The notes under the pieces are model-generated. The model worked only from the letters and a program-made list of their open reading frames with translations. It was not told the origin of the DNA and made no database searches. Positions 1 through 7,860 of a stretch of 35,053 bases of DNA are shown here, piece by piece (positions within the stretch are counted from its first letter, which is position 1; every line of letters begins with the position of its first letter). The stretch lies in NCBI RefSeq assembly GCF_016918015.1, contig NZ_JAERMK010000024.1:46262-81314 (forward strand), in the 5' to 3' direction. The translations under genes were made by a program, and so were the position numbers. The DNA is from Glycomyces sp. YM15. GTDB lineage: Bacteria; Actinomycetota; Actinomycetes; Mycobacteriales; Micromonosporaceae.

Positions 1-75
1 GGCCGGGGGGCCCCCGCGGGTGGGGGGGGCTCCCCCCGCCGCGCGGCGGCCCCGGCCCCCCCCCGCGGCCCCCGA
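1..75. other. Low-complexity G/C homopolymer edge, probable sequence artefact
   Basis: The first 75 bases are almost entirely runs of G or C (runs of six to ten identical bases) and then change abruptly into normal coding sequence of a GH51 enzyme. Translated, the stretch gives Pro/Arg/Gly/Ala filler where family members have an N-terminal beta strand leading into the first conserved motif. I read it as a low-quality contig end rather than biology; genuine extreme-GC sequence is the less likely alternative. Confidence 0.6.
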
Positions 76-2290
76 CCTGTGGGGCCTGTTCATCGAGGAC
101 CTGAACGACGCCCTCGACGGCGGACTCAACGCCGAGTTGATCCGCAACGGCGACTTCGAGTTCAACGAGGCCGACCGGGACGGCTGGAACGCCCTCACCG
201 GCTGGGAGGTCGTCGGCGAGGTCGAGGTGCGCCGCGCGGACCCGGTGCACGGGAACAACGCGCACCACCTCCGCGCGGTCGGCCCCGCCGTCCTCGTGAA
301 CGAGGGCTGGGACCCGATCCGGGTCGCCGCCGGAGAACGACTGCGCCTCGCGTGCTTCGCCCGCGCGCAAGGCGAGGCGGCGCGGATCGAGGCCGAGATC
401 GGCGACGGGCTGGCCCGGGCCGGTTTCACGGTTGCACCCGGTGACTGGCAGCGGGTCGAAGTCGACCTCGCGGCCGCCGCGGACGGCCGCGGCGCGCTGC
501 GCCTCGCGGCGCCCGAAGGCACCGTGGTGGACCTCGACTGCGTCTCGCTGCGGCCCTTGGGGGCCGACGGGCAGCCGCTGACGTTCCGCCAAGACCTCCT
601 CGCGGCGCTGCAGGAACTGCGGCCGAGCTTCATCCGCTTCCCCGGCGGATGCCTGGCCCACGGTCTCGGCCTGGAGAACATGTACCACTGGAAGCGCACG
701 ATCGGCCCGCGCCACGAGCGCGAGCAGATCCGCAACCTGTGGGGCTACCACCAGTCCCGCCAGATCGGGTACCTCGAGTACTTCGAGCTGTGCCTGGCCA
801 CCGGTGCGACGCCGATCCCGATCGTCGCCGCGGGCGTGTGCTGCCAGAACACCCCCGGCGGCGGCAAGCCGATCCCCGAGCCCGACATGGCCGAGTACCT
901 CCAGGACGTGCTCGACCTCGTCGAGTTCGCCAACGGCGGCACCGACACCGCCTGGGGCGCGAAGCGGGCCGCGCTCGGCCACCCCGAGCCGTTCGGGCTG
1001 CGGTACCTCGGCATCGGCAACGAGGACGAGATCACCGACGCCTTCCGGGACCGCTACGCCCGCATCGAGGACGCGGTGCGCGCCGCGCACCCCGAGGTCA
1101 TGGTGATCGGCACGACCGGCCCGCAGCCGTTCGGCCCCGACTACGAGGCCGGATGGGCGTACGCGCGCGAGCGCGGCACCCCGATGGTCGACGAGCACGG
1201 CTACCAGGTCCCCCGCTGGTTCCACCAGAACATCGACCGGTACGAGGCCTACGACCCGGCCGGGGCGAAGGTCTACATCGGCGAGTACGCGGCCCGGTCG
1301 AGCACCGTGCGCTCGGCGCTGGCCGAGGCGGCGTACATGATCGGGCTCGAGCGGCGCCCCGAGGTGGTCAGGCTGGCCTCGTACGCACCGCTGCTGGCCC
1401 GGGTCGGCCACACCCAGTGGGTGCCGGACCTCATCTACTTCAACGGCGACGAGGTGCTGCCGAGCGCTTCCTACCACGTGCAGCGGATGTTCGGCGCCGA
1501 GCGCGGCGAACGGGTCCACGCGGTCGAACTCGAAGGCGTGCAGGGCGAGCCGGTGGGGCTGCCGGACGCGGGCACGGTGATGCTCCGCTCCGACCATGCC
1601 ACGGTCGCGTTCACGGGACTCGTCCTCGACGGCAACCCGCTGCCAGACGCCGTCACCGCGTCGGGAGGCGAGGGCGTACTGCTCGGCGGCATCGACCCGC
1701 GCGACGCCGAACTGGAGTTCTCGGCGGTCCGCCGGGACGGCGAGGAGGGCTTCACGGTGCGTCTCGGTCCGGAGGCGCCGCAGAGCTTCCTGGAAGTCCA
1801 TATCGGCGGCTGGCAGAACAAGTCGACCACGGTGACGCGCAGCGACGACGGGATCGGCGAGTGCGACCACGGGCCGATCCCGTGGCCGGGCGTCCGGACC
1901 GGCGAGCCGGTGCGCATGCGCATCCGCTTGGAGGGACCGCGCGTCCGCGTCTGGGTGGACGGCGAACTGCGGCACGACTACGAGCAGGACCTGCGGCCCG
2001 AGCAGCGGGTCGTCGCCGGGGCGCTTTCGCGCGAGGGCGGCGAGTACGTCGTGCGGGTGGTCAACGCGACCGCGGCCGCGCGCACGGCCGAGGTGGTCCT
2101 GCCCGGTGCACCGGGCCCGGTCCGGGCCGATCTGCGGCTCCTCGCGGGGGCCTCGGACCCTGACGTCGGCCGCCCGTTCGAGGCCTCCCCGGTGACTCCT
2201 GTGGACTCCCACCTGAAGGGCGACAGCGGTTTCGACCTGGAGCTGCCGCCGTGGTCGTTCGCGACGGCCGTCGTGCGACCGGTCGGATGA
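2..2290 (+). CDS. Alpha-L-arabinofuranosidase, GH51 family, 5' end missing or garbled
   Basis: Hydrolyses terminal alpha-L-arabinofuranosyl groups of arabinan or arabinoxylan. Counting from the GTG at 20, recognisable sequence begins near residue 18 (DLWGLFIEDLND). A CenC/CBM4_9-like jelly roll spans about 38-178. The TIM barrel carries RFPGGC near 206, the acid/base in GIGNEDE (Glu335) and the nucleophile in YIGEYAA (Glu422). A concanavalin/laminin-G-like beta domain is inserted at about 540-655 before the C-terminal alpha-L-AF_C beta-sandwich. No signal peptide can be judged because the N-terminus lies in the G/C-run edge; the frame is open from base 2, so the true start is probably off the window. 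The LacI regulator starts 36 bases downstream on the same strand and is the obvious candidate controller. The family call is firm; the exact substrate is inferred. Confidence 0.9.
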   Translation, partial: AGGPPRVGGAPPAARRPRPPPAAPDLWGLFIEDLNDALDGGLNAELIRNGDFEFNEADRDGWNALTGWEVVGEVEVRRADPVHGNNAHHLRAVGPAVLVNEGWDPIRVAAGERLRLACFARAQGEAARIEAEIGDGLARAGFTVAPGDWQRVEVDLAAAADGRGALRLAAPEGTVVDLDCVSLRPLGADGQPLTFRQDLLAALQELRPSFIRFPGGCLAHGLGLENMYHWKRTIGPRHEREQIRNLWGYHQSRQIGYLEYFELCLATGATPIPIVAAGVCCQNTPGGGKPIPEPDMAEYLQDVLDLVEFANGGTDTAWGAKRAALGHPEPFGLRYLGIGNEDEITDAFRDRYARIEDAVRAAHPEVMVIGTTGPQPFGPDYEAGWAYARERGTPMVDEHGYQVPRWFHQNIDRYEAYDPAGAKVYIGEYAARSSTVRSALAEAAYMIGLERRPEVVRLASYAPLLARVGHTQWVPDLIYFNGDEVLPSASYHVQRMFGAERGERVHAVELEGVQGEPVGLPDAGTVMLRSDHATVAFTGLVLDGNPLPDAVTASGGEGVLLGGIDPRDAELEFSAVRRDGEEGFTVRLGPEAPQSFLEVHIGGWQNKSTTVTRSDDGIGECDHGPIPWPGVRTGEPVRMRIRLEGPRVRVWVDGELRHDYEQDLRPEQRVVAGALSREGGEYVVRVVNATAAARTAEVVLPGAPGPVRADLRLLAGASDPDVGRPFEASPVTPVDSHLKGDSGFDLELPPWSFATAVVRPVG

Positions 2291-2326
2291 TGGGAAGATG
2301 GGCAGCATGAGAGGCGGTAACCGACG

Positions 2327-3322
2327 ATGGTGACGATGAGCGACGTGGCTCGGCTGGCCGGAGTGTCGAAGATGACGGTATCGAATGTGGTCAACAACCG
2401 GCCCGGGGTGAGCGACCCGGTGCGCCGGCGCGTGCTCGAGGCCGTCCAGCAGTCGGGTTACCGTCTCAATGTCAACGCCCGCACGCTGAAGGCCGGGCGC
2501 ACCGGGGTGATCGGCCTCGCGGTGCCCGGCGTCGACCAGCCGTACTTCGGGATGCTCGGCGAGCACGTGATCGCGGCGGCGGCGGCCAAGGGCTTCCACG
2601 TCGCCATCGAGCAGACCGGCGCGGCCGCCGAGGGCGAGGCCGAGGCGATCAGCCAGTCCCACAAGCTGCAGTTCGACGGGCTCATCCTGAGCGCGGTGAT
2701 CCTCGACCCGCGCGAGCAGCCGGGACACTGGAAGGACTTCCCGATCGTGCTGCTGGGCGAACGCGACTTCGGCCAGACCATGGACCACGTGGGCATGGAC
2801 AACGAGGCCGGCTCGCGCGCGGCCACCGAGCACCTCATCGAGCGCGGCTGCACCCGGATCGCCAACGTCACCGGTTGGAGCCTCGAAGGCGTGCACGTCG
2901 GCTCGCGCCGCCACCGCGGCTACACGGATGCGCTGAAGGCCGCCGGGATTCCGGTGGACCCGACGCTGGTGTGCCTGTCCGGCATGGGCCAGGAGACCGG
3001 GCGCAGGGCGGTGCACGACCTGCACGAGGCCGGCGTCGACTTCGACGGCATCGTCGCCATCACCGACACGGTCGCGATCGGCGTCATACGCGGCCTGGCG
3101 GACCTGGGCCTGCGCTGCCCCGAGGACGTGCGCGTCATCGGCTTCGACGACATCTCCGTGTCCGAGTTCCTCGCGCCGTCGCTGTCGACGGTGGCCCCCG
3201 ACCACCGGTGGATGGCCGAGAAGGCGGTCGAGCTCATCGCCGCACGGCTCGAGGACCCGAGCCGGCCCCCCGAGGTGCACACGGCCCCGTTCGAGCTCAA
3301 GATCCGCGAATCCACCCGCTGA
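2327..3322 (+). CDS. LacI-family transcriptional regulator
   Basis: Sugar-responsive DNA-binding repressor of 331 residues, a normal LacI/GalR length. The N-terminal helix-turn-helix is clear (SDVARLAGVSKMTVSNVVN, about residues 5-23), followed by the hinge helix (YRLNVNARTLKAGRT, about 45-59) and a type-I periplasmic-binding-protein effector domain with the usual conserved stretch GIVAITDTVAIGVIRGL and the C-terminal VIGFDDISVSEFLAPSLSTV. The start could be ATG 2327 or ATG 2336; the upstream purine stretch (gaggcgg) is weak and does not decide. It follows the GH51 gene by 36 bases, so co-transcription is likely, and control of arabinoside use is a reasonable inference. The effector sugar is unknown. 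Confidence 0.93.
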   Translation: MVTMSDVARLAGVSKMTVSNVVNNRPGVSDPVRRRVLEAVQQSGYRLNVNARTLKAGRTGVIGLAVPGVDQPYFGMLGEHVIAAAAAKGFHVAIEQTGAAAEGEAEAISQSHKLQFDGLILSAVILDPREQPGHWKDFPIVLLGERDFGQTMDHVGMDNEAGSRAATEHLIERGCTRIANVTGWSLEGVHVGSRRHRGYTDALKAAGIPVDPTLVCLSGMGQETGRRAVHDLHEAGVDFDGIVAITDTVAIGVIRGLADLGLRCPEDVRVIGFDDISVSEFLAPSLSTVAPDHRWMAEKAVELIAARLEDPSRPPEVHTAPFELKIRESTR

Positions 3323-3367
3323 GCACGCCGCCCGCTGGGCGAGTCCGCAGCGGCCCCGCGTCCGCGC

Positions 3368-4363
3368 TCAGCACACGGCGGCGACGAGTTTGCCGAACTG
3401 CGCGCCTTGCTCCATGTGGCGGTGGGCGTCGGCGATGTCGCCGAGGGCGAAGACCCGGTCGATCGTCGGAGTGAACGTGCCATCGCGCAGTCCAGTGCCG
3501 ATGAATGCCACCGCCACGCGCAGCCGTTCGGGATTGCGGGTGATCTCGTGGACGAGGAACGTGCGCATGTTCAAGGCGGGCATGCCGAGGTCGAAGCCCG
3601 GGTACGGCGTCGGCTGGCCGGAGAGCGCGCCGTAGAGGATCAGGGTGCCGTCGGTGGCGACGGCGCTGGCGAGGTCGGTGACACCTGGTCCGGCGACGGC
3701 GTCGAAGGCGACATCGGCGCCGCTGCCGTCGGTGTGCTCGAGGATACCGGCGGCGAGGTCGTCCTCATCGGTGACGATCACGTGGGCTGCACCGGCTTTC
3801 AGCAGCGCGTCCTTTTTGGCCCGAGTTCGGGTGGTCGCGATGGGGACCGCGCCGAGCCGGTTCGCGATCTGGATCGCGGCGAGACCGACGCTGCTGGACG
3901 CGGCGGTGATCACCGCTGTATCACCGGGCCGGATGCCGCCGATCTGGGAGAGCGCCCCGTAGGCGGTGAGGTACGGCATCCACACGGCCGCGCCCTCGAC
4001 GGCGTCGAGCGTTTCAGGGCGGGCGATGAGTGCGGCCGCGGGGACCACGGCATGTTCGGCGTACACGCCGTAGTCGTTCATCGAGAATGTCGGGATCACG
4101 CTGACGGCTTGACCCGCATGGAAACCGGTGACCCCCTCCCCCAGCGACTCGATGACGCCCGCCGCCTCGGCGCCCAAGCGCGCAGGGAAGGACCGGGCCT
4201 GCTCGATGTAGACGCCACTGCGGAACAGCGCTTCGGCCCGGTTGAGGCCGACGGCCTCGATCCGCACCAGCACCTCGCCCGGCCCCGGCTCGTCCACGGG
4301 GACGTTCTCGACGCGCAGCACCTCGGGGCCACCGTATTCGTGGAAACGGACTGTCCTGGCCAT
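3368..4363 (-). CDS. Zinc-independent MDR alcohol dehydrogenase / quinone oxidoreductase
   Basis: NAD(P)H-dependent oxidoreductase of the medium-chain dehydrogenase/reductase superfamily, 331 residues. The GroES-like N-terminal half starts with RFHEYGGPEVL and includes GAEAAGVIESLGEGV. The Rossmann half has a glycine-motif variant AASSSVGLAAIQIA (about 153-166) and the zeta-crystallin-like GADVAFDAVAGPGV. The Cys cluster of the structural-zinc lobe is absent, so this is the quinone-reductase/zeta-crystallin branch. The ATG at 4363 has a strong Shine-Dalgarno (gaaggag) seven bases upstream. The gene is divergent from an ArsR-like regulator 142 bases away, with palindromes between them, a typical local-control arrangement. 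The substrate cannot be predicted. Confidence 0.9.
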   Translation of the reverse strand: MARTVRFHEYGGPEVLRVENVPVDEPGPGEVLVRIEAVGLNRAEALFRSGVYIEQARSFPARLGAEAAGVIESLGEGVTGFHAGQAVSVIPTFSMNDYGVYAEHAVVPAAALIARPETLDAVEGAAVWMPYLTAYGALSQIGGIRPGDTAVITAASSSVGLAAIQIANRLGAVPIATTRTRAKKDALLKAGAAHVIVTDEDDLAAGILEHTDGSGADVAFDAVAGPGVTDLASAVATDGTLILYGALSGQPTPYPGFDLGMPALNMRTFLVHEITRNPERLRVAVAFIGTGLRDGTFTPTIDRVFALGDIADAHRHMEQGAQFGKLVAAVC

Positions 4364-4385
4364 ACCACGCTCCTTCGCCGCAAAA

Positions 4386-4420
4386 GTACGATCATGATCA
4401 AAGTTCGATGTGGATCGTAC
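4386..4420. promoter_or_regulatory. Palindromes in the MDR/ArsR divergent promoter region
   Basis: GTACGATC at 4386-4393 is repeated inverted as GATCGTAC at 4413-4420. A separate perfect 10-base palindrome, GATCATGATC, lies at 4390-4399. The region is distinctly AT-richer than its surroundings and sits between two divergent genes. A binding site for the adjacent ArsR-like protein is the natural inference; it has not been shown. Confidence 0.5.
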
Positions 4421-4504
4421 ATGACCGTCGATTCGGGAGGTTAGGCGACAATACGGACGTCAGCGACCGAAGGCTGTAGGCAGGTTCCGGCACACCCGGA
4501 GAAC

Positions 4505-4861
4505 GTGTCGCTGCAGCAGGTCCTGGAGGCTCTCGTGGCCCCGGTGCGGCGAAGTATCGTCCGCGAGCTGTACGCCTCAGACGAGGACCGCGCCTGCGGG
4601 AGCTTCGGCCTGAGCGTGAGCAGGTCCACCGCGACCCACCACTGCAACGTGCTGCGCGAGGCCGGTCTCATCCGCCAGAGGCATGTCGGAACTTCACGCA
4701 TGCATACCCTGCGCCGCAAAGAAATTGAAGCGGTCTTCCCAGGACTTCTCGACGCCGGGCCGCGGCGAGGACTGAGACGGCGCCGCGCATCGCGCAGCCC
4801 TGGCCCCCAACGCCAGGGCTGCTCCGAACCGCCGAGCGGCTCAGTGCAATGGGCCGATTAG
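4505..4861 (+). CDS. ArsR-like winged-helix transcriptional regulator, probable run-on C-terminus
   Basis: Small winged-helix DNA-binding protein. Residues 1-80 are ArsR-like: VLEALVAPVRRSIVRELYA (helix 1-2), the recognition segment SVSRSTATHHCNVLREAGL and the wing IRQRHVGTSRMHTLRRKEI, ending FPGLLDA. No metal-binding Cys pair (ELCVCDL type) is present, so it is probably not a classical metal sensor. The start is GTG 4505 with a close ggag upstream. From about residue 84 the sequence becomes an Arg/Pro-rich tail covering a terminator hairpin. A one-base deletion in the GGG before it would bring a TGA at 4773-4775 into frame and give a natural end (FPGLLDAGRGED). The annotated stop overlaps the convergent gene's stop by four bases. 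Likely controls the divergent MDR gene. Confidence 0.75.
   Translation: MSLQQVLEALVAPVRRSIVRELYASDEDRACGSFGLSVSRSTATHHCNVLREAGLIRQRHVGTSRMHTLRRKEIEAVFPGLLDAGPRRGLRRRRASRSPGPQRQGCSEPPSGSVQWAD
4796..4820 (-). terminator. Intrinsic terminator hairpin of the small secreted protein gene
   Basis: Perfect 9-bp stem AGCCCTGGC / GCCAGGGCT with a 7-base loop, 38 bases beyond the stop of the minus-strand gene that ends at 4858. It lies inside the run-on tail of the ArsR-like frame, which is one reason to doubt that tail. Confidence 0.6.
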
Positions 4862-5301
4862 GCCGTGATGTTGCCGCTGTAGTTGTGCCACTTGTAGGTG
4901 CCGCTGCGGGAGGCCCAGATGTGGATGCGGTACGTGGCGCCTTCGGCGACGTTGCTGTCGCAGACGGTCATGCCGCCGGCGGAGTTGCTCGTGTTCGTGT
5001 CGTCGAAGCAGACGGGGCCGGTGTTCTTCCAGTACCAGTACCCGGCCGGGTCCAGGGTGCGCACCTGGAGCTGGGCACGGGTGCCCCAGCCGTCGGCGCG
5101 GAAGTCGAGCAGCGCGAGGTTCTCCCCCGAGCTCGAGCTTTCGGCGCGGCCGCCGTTGAAGATGGAGTTGGGGTCCTTCCAGATCGCGACGCCGCTGGAG
5201 GCGGCCTGAGCGGCGCTGGGGGCCAGCGCGAAGCCCGCGAGGAGCGCGGCGACGAGCGCCGTGCAGGCGCGGATGAGGAGCTTCGATGAGCGAATCGACA
5301 T
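4858..5301 (-). CDS. Small secreted protein of unknown function
   Basis: 147 residues with a classical Sec signal peptide: positive start MSIRSSKLLIR, hydrophobic core CTALVAALLAGFALA and an AQA cleavage site near residue 33. The mature part (~113 residues) is rich in Trp, Tyr, Ser, Asn and Gly and has two Cys (GPVCFDD and MTVCDSN) that could form one disulphide. Segments such as ENLALLDFRADGWGTRAQLQV and YRIHIWASRSGTYKWHNYSG suggest a compact all-beta domain. I do not recognise a family; a resemblance to other actinobacterial small secreted beta-proteins is only an impression. The start has GGAG upstream. It sits between the ArsR-like regulator (stops overlap tail to tail) and the exported GH5 enzyme on the same strand, but a terminator separates it from the latter. 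Confidence 0.8.
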   Translation of the reverse strand: MSIRSSKLLIRACTALVAALLAGFALAPSAAQAASSGVAIWKDPNSIFNGGRAESSSSGENLALLDFRADGWGTRAQLQVRTLDPAGYWYWKNTGPVCFDDTNTSNSAGGMTVCDSNVAEGATYRIHIWASRSGTYKWHNYSGNITA

Positions 5302-5432
5302 GCTGTCTCCGATTGTCGGGTGAACGGCCGAGACCGTTGCGGACGTTGGGGATCGTCAGATAGCAATACGCCGATGCGTCAGCGGGCGGTTGCACCGCTC
5401 CCACGAATATTTCACGCACCCGGAAAGAGCAA

Positions 5433-5456
5433 GCCCCGGCGCTTTCGCGCCGGGGC
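5433..5456 (-). terminator. Intrinsic terminator of the GH5 gene
   Basis: Perfect 10-bp stem GCCCCGGCGC / GCGCCGGGGC with a 4-base loop, 18 bases past the GH5 stop on the minus strand and followed by a T-containing stretch (ttgctcttt). Confidence 0.8.
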
Positions 5457-5473
5457 CGCCTTCATCGCTCAGA

Positions 5474-7540
5474 TCAGGTGAGCGAGCCGGTGACGTTGCC
5501 GCCGGATTCGGTCACGTAGTAGGTGACGGTCTTGCCGCTCCAGAAGTGGAACGTCAAGGTGACCTTCTGGCCGTCGTTGACGTCGTTCCAGAACGCGGTC
5601 GGCAGGCTGATCGTCCCGGCCGTGTAGTCCGGGCTGAACGCGCGGGCGAACTCCTTGTAGGAGGTCCAGTTCTGCGGGCCGGCGTTGGTGCCGTCGGCGT
5701 ACTTCGCCTCCATGGTCGCCAGCTGGTCGCCATTGAACTGGGTCGGGATCGCGAAGCTGCTCGAAGCGCCGGTCGCGGCCGACATCGTCGGCTGGTCGTA
5801 GGAGATGATGCTGATCCTCCAGGGCGTGCCCTGCGAGAACACCGCGTGCAGATCGGCTTTGACCCCGTAGTCGCGGTCGCCGAGCAGGCTGGTGAGCCGG
5901 CTCGCCTTGATCGTGAGGGTCGAGCCCGAGACCGTGTAGTCGGTGCCCTGCACGAGGTCGGTGCCGCCCAGTCGCAGCGACTGGAACGTGGTCCCGTTCA
6001 GATTGAGCTGGAGCGAGACGTCGGCGACGGTGGCCGTCTTCGCCACGTACACCTGGTCCGAGGCGGCCGTGCCCGAGCGGGAGGTCCAGCTGGCCTGCAT
6101 CATGTTGTAGAGCTCGACGTCGCGCCACTGGAAGGTGGTGCGGTTGAAGTGCTGGCCGTTGTCCCAGAGCTGGAGCGTGAGGCCCTTCTGCTTCGCGTAG
6201 TAGCCCACGTACTCGAAGAACTTCAGCTTCTCGCCCTGCTCGACGGTGCCGGTGTGGGCGTCGAAGCCCAGCAGGCCCCACTCGCCGACGATGACGGGGA
6301 TGTCGTTCGCGATGAACTCGTCGTAGGCGCGGTTGAAGTACCCCTCGATGTCGGCCTGGACCTCGGCGTTGTACTTCGTGTAACCGGCGACGTTCACGCT
6401 GAACGGCCAGAAGCCGTAGAAGTGGATGGTCGCGGCGAGGTTCGGGTCGTTCAGCGCGGTGATCGTGCTGCTCAGCGAGTCGAGGTGGACCTGGTCGGCG
6501 CTGGTGTGGAGGGTCGGCAGGACGAGCACGCGAGTGGCGTTGCCGCCGCCGGTGCCGCGCACGATCTCGTGGAACTGGACGTTGAGGTCGTTCAGGAGGG
6601 CGTGGGCGGTCGCGTCGTCGGTGTTGTTGAACTGCGGCTCGTTGACGCTCTCGAACAGCACCTCCGGCGGCGCGTCGCGGAAGCGGGTCGCGAGTTCGGT
6701 CCAGATGGCCTCGTAGCGGGCCTCGACGACGGTGCGGTCGGTGTTCATGTCCGCCATCCAGATCCACGAGTCGTGGTGGATGTTGATGAGGACGTGCAGG
6801 TCGGCGTTGAGGGCGTAGCCCACGACCTCCTCGACGCGGTCCATGTAGGCGTCCTCAACGGCGTAGGGCGCGGTCTTCGACTGGTGGTTGTCCCAGGTGA
6901 TGGGGATGCGGATGCTGTTGTAGCCCTGGGCGGCGATGCTGTCGACGAGCTGCTGGGTGACGCGCGGGTTGCCCCAGGCGGTCTCGTCGGCGCCGACGGC
7001 GTCGAGCGTGTTGCCGAGGTTCCAGCCGGGCTCCATCGCGGCGACGGTCTCCATCGCCGTGGCGCCGCCGGTGGGCGGCGGGGTGGTCGTGGGCGGGGTG
7101 CTGGGTTCGCCGATGGTGCCGGTGCAGACGACGCCGTTGAGCGTGAACTGGGTGGGCACGCCGTTGGTGCCGCTCCAGGAGCCGTTGAAGCCGAAGGAGA
7201 CCGAGGCGTCCTTGGCGATCGACTTGTTGTAGCCGAGGCTCTTGGCGGTGACCTGGTCACCTGAGCTGGTGTGGTTCGCGTTCCACATCTGGGTGACGCG
7301 CTGGCCGTTGGGGAAGGTCCAGACCAGGTCCCAGCCGTTGATCGCGTCGCCGAGGTTGGTGATCTTCACGTCGCCGGTGAAGCCGCCGCTCCATTCGGAG
7401 GCGATCTTGTACTCCACTTTGCAGCCCTCCGCCGCGTACGCGGCGGAGGGGGCGAGGATGGCGAGGCCGGCCGCCACGGTGGCGACCGCGGTCACCGCCA
7501 GGGCGATCAACCTGCGGGTTCGTCTTCTGACGCCTTGCAT
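5474..7540 (-). CDS. Secreted endo-beta-1,4-glucanase/xyloglucanase, CBM2-GH5-X2-CBM46
   Basis: Exported 688-residue glycanase. Signal peptide 1-37 (Arg-rich start, AYA-A cleavage). CBM2 at about 38-141 is bounded by Cys40 and Cys139, with surface Trp in SEWSGGF, NGWDLVW and MWNAN. A Thr/Pro linker spans 143-158. The GH5 barrel (160-485) begins GWNLGNTLDA, with acid/base Glu301 (ESVNEP) and nucleophile Glu420 (VIVGEW). An Ig-like X2 module (about 495-587) and a CBM46-type C-terminal module (about 590-686) follow. The GH5-X2-CBM46 order matches GH5_4 enzymes such as the Bacillus Cel5B type, where CBM46 completes the active-site cleft and favours xyloglucan; the substrate here is inferred from that. 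The start has gaaggag upstream. The gene is divergent from the PL9 lyase and has its own terminator. Confidence 0.93.
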   Translation of the reverse strand: MQGVRRRTRRLIALAVTAVATVAAGLAILAPSAAYAAEGCKVEYKIASEWSGGFTGDVKITNLGDAINGWDLVWTFPNGQRVTQMWNANHTSSGDQVTAKSLGYNKSIAKDASVSFGFNGSWSGTNGVPTQFTLNGVVCTGTIGEPSTPPTTTPPPTGGATAMETVAAMEPGWNLGNTLDAVGADETAWGNPRVTQQLVDSIAAQGYNSIRIPITWDNHQSKTAPYAVEDAYMDRVEEVVGYALNADLHVLINIHHDSWIWMADMNTDRTVVEARYEAIWTELATRFRDAPPEVLFESVNEPQFNNTDDATAHALLNDLNVQFHEIVRGTGGGNATRVLVLPTLHTSADQVHLDSLSSTITALNDPNLAATIHFYGFWPFSVNVAGYTKYNAEVQADIEGYFNRAYDEFIANDIPVIVGEWGLLGFDAHTGTVEQGEKLKFFEYVGYYAKQKGLTLQLWDNGQHFNRTTFQWRDVELYNMMQASWTSRSGTAASDQVYVAKTATVADVSLQLNLNGTTFQSLRLGGTDLVQGTDYTVSGSTLTIKASRLTSLLGDRDYGVKADLHAVFSQGTPWRISIISYDQPTMSAATGASSSFAIPTQFNGDQLATMEAKYADGTNAGPQNWTSYKEFARAFSPDYTAGTISLPTAFWNDVNDGQKVTLTFHFWSGKTVTYYVTESGGNVTGSLT

Positions 7541-7619
7541 GGCACTCCTTCATGTCCACTTCGACTCTCGGGGGGAGGGGTTGCCCGTACCGGGGGCTGC
7601 ATCGAGCATCCTCGATACA

Positions 7620-7649
7620 AGAATAAGTTGGGACATCAAACTTTGTCAA
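7620..7649 (-). promoter_or_regulatory. Promoter of the GH5 gene
   Basis: On the minus strand a perfect -35 TTGACA (7649-7644) is followed after 18 bases by TATTCT (7625-7620), giving a leader of about 70 bases before the GH5 start. It is part of an AT-rich patch. The segment ATTGACAAA around the -35 recurs upstream of the pectinesterase gene. Confidence 0.65.
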
Positions 7650-7712
7650 TCGCCCTGACTGGAGCCACGGCAGTGCCCCCCGAACGCGAGAGTGAATGTC
7701 CGATTTGCACCC

Positions 7713-7741
7713 TTGACATAGGAAAGCCTTTTCCTTACGCT
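7713..7741 (+). promoter_or_regulatory. Promoter of the PL9 gene with an operator-like palindrome in the spacer
   Basis: TTGACA at 7713-7718, a 17-base spacer and TACGCT at 7736-7741, followed by a leader of about 110 bases. The palindrome AGGAAA-GCCT-TTTCCT (7720-7735) fills nearly the whole spacer, where a bound repressor would exclude RNA polymerase. The LacI-type regulator at 2327 is one candidate binder, but this is inference. Confidence 0.7.
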
Positions 7742-7860
7742 CATGGCAACCGATTGATTTATGTATTACCATGTTTGACTCGCTGGCCTCGGGCCTCTCA
7801 CGTCCGGTCCCGCGAACCGTCAATCGGTCGAGCAACAACGCAGTTGCGAAGGGAAGCAAC

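Noticed and set aside
5390-7264. 624-codon plus-strand open frame opposite the GH5 gene
   Set aside because: Shadow of the CBM2-GH5-X2-CBM46 protein; no domain, no ribosome site.
7771-7860. Upstream start of the PL9 gene
   Set aside because: It precedes the signal peptide with 30 residues of non-signal sequence and lacks a ribosome site, while ATG 7861 has one.
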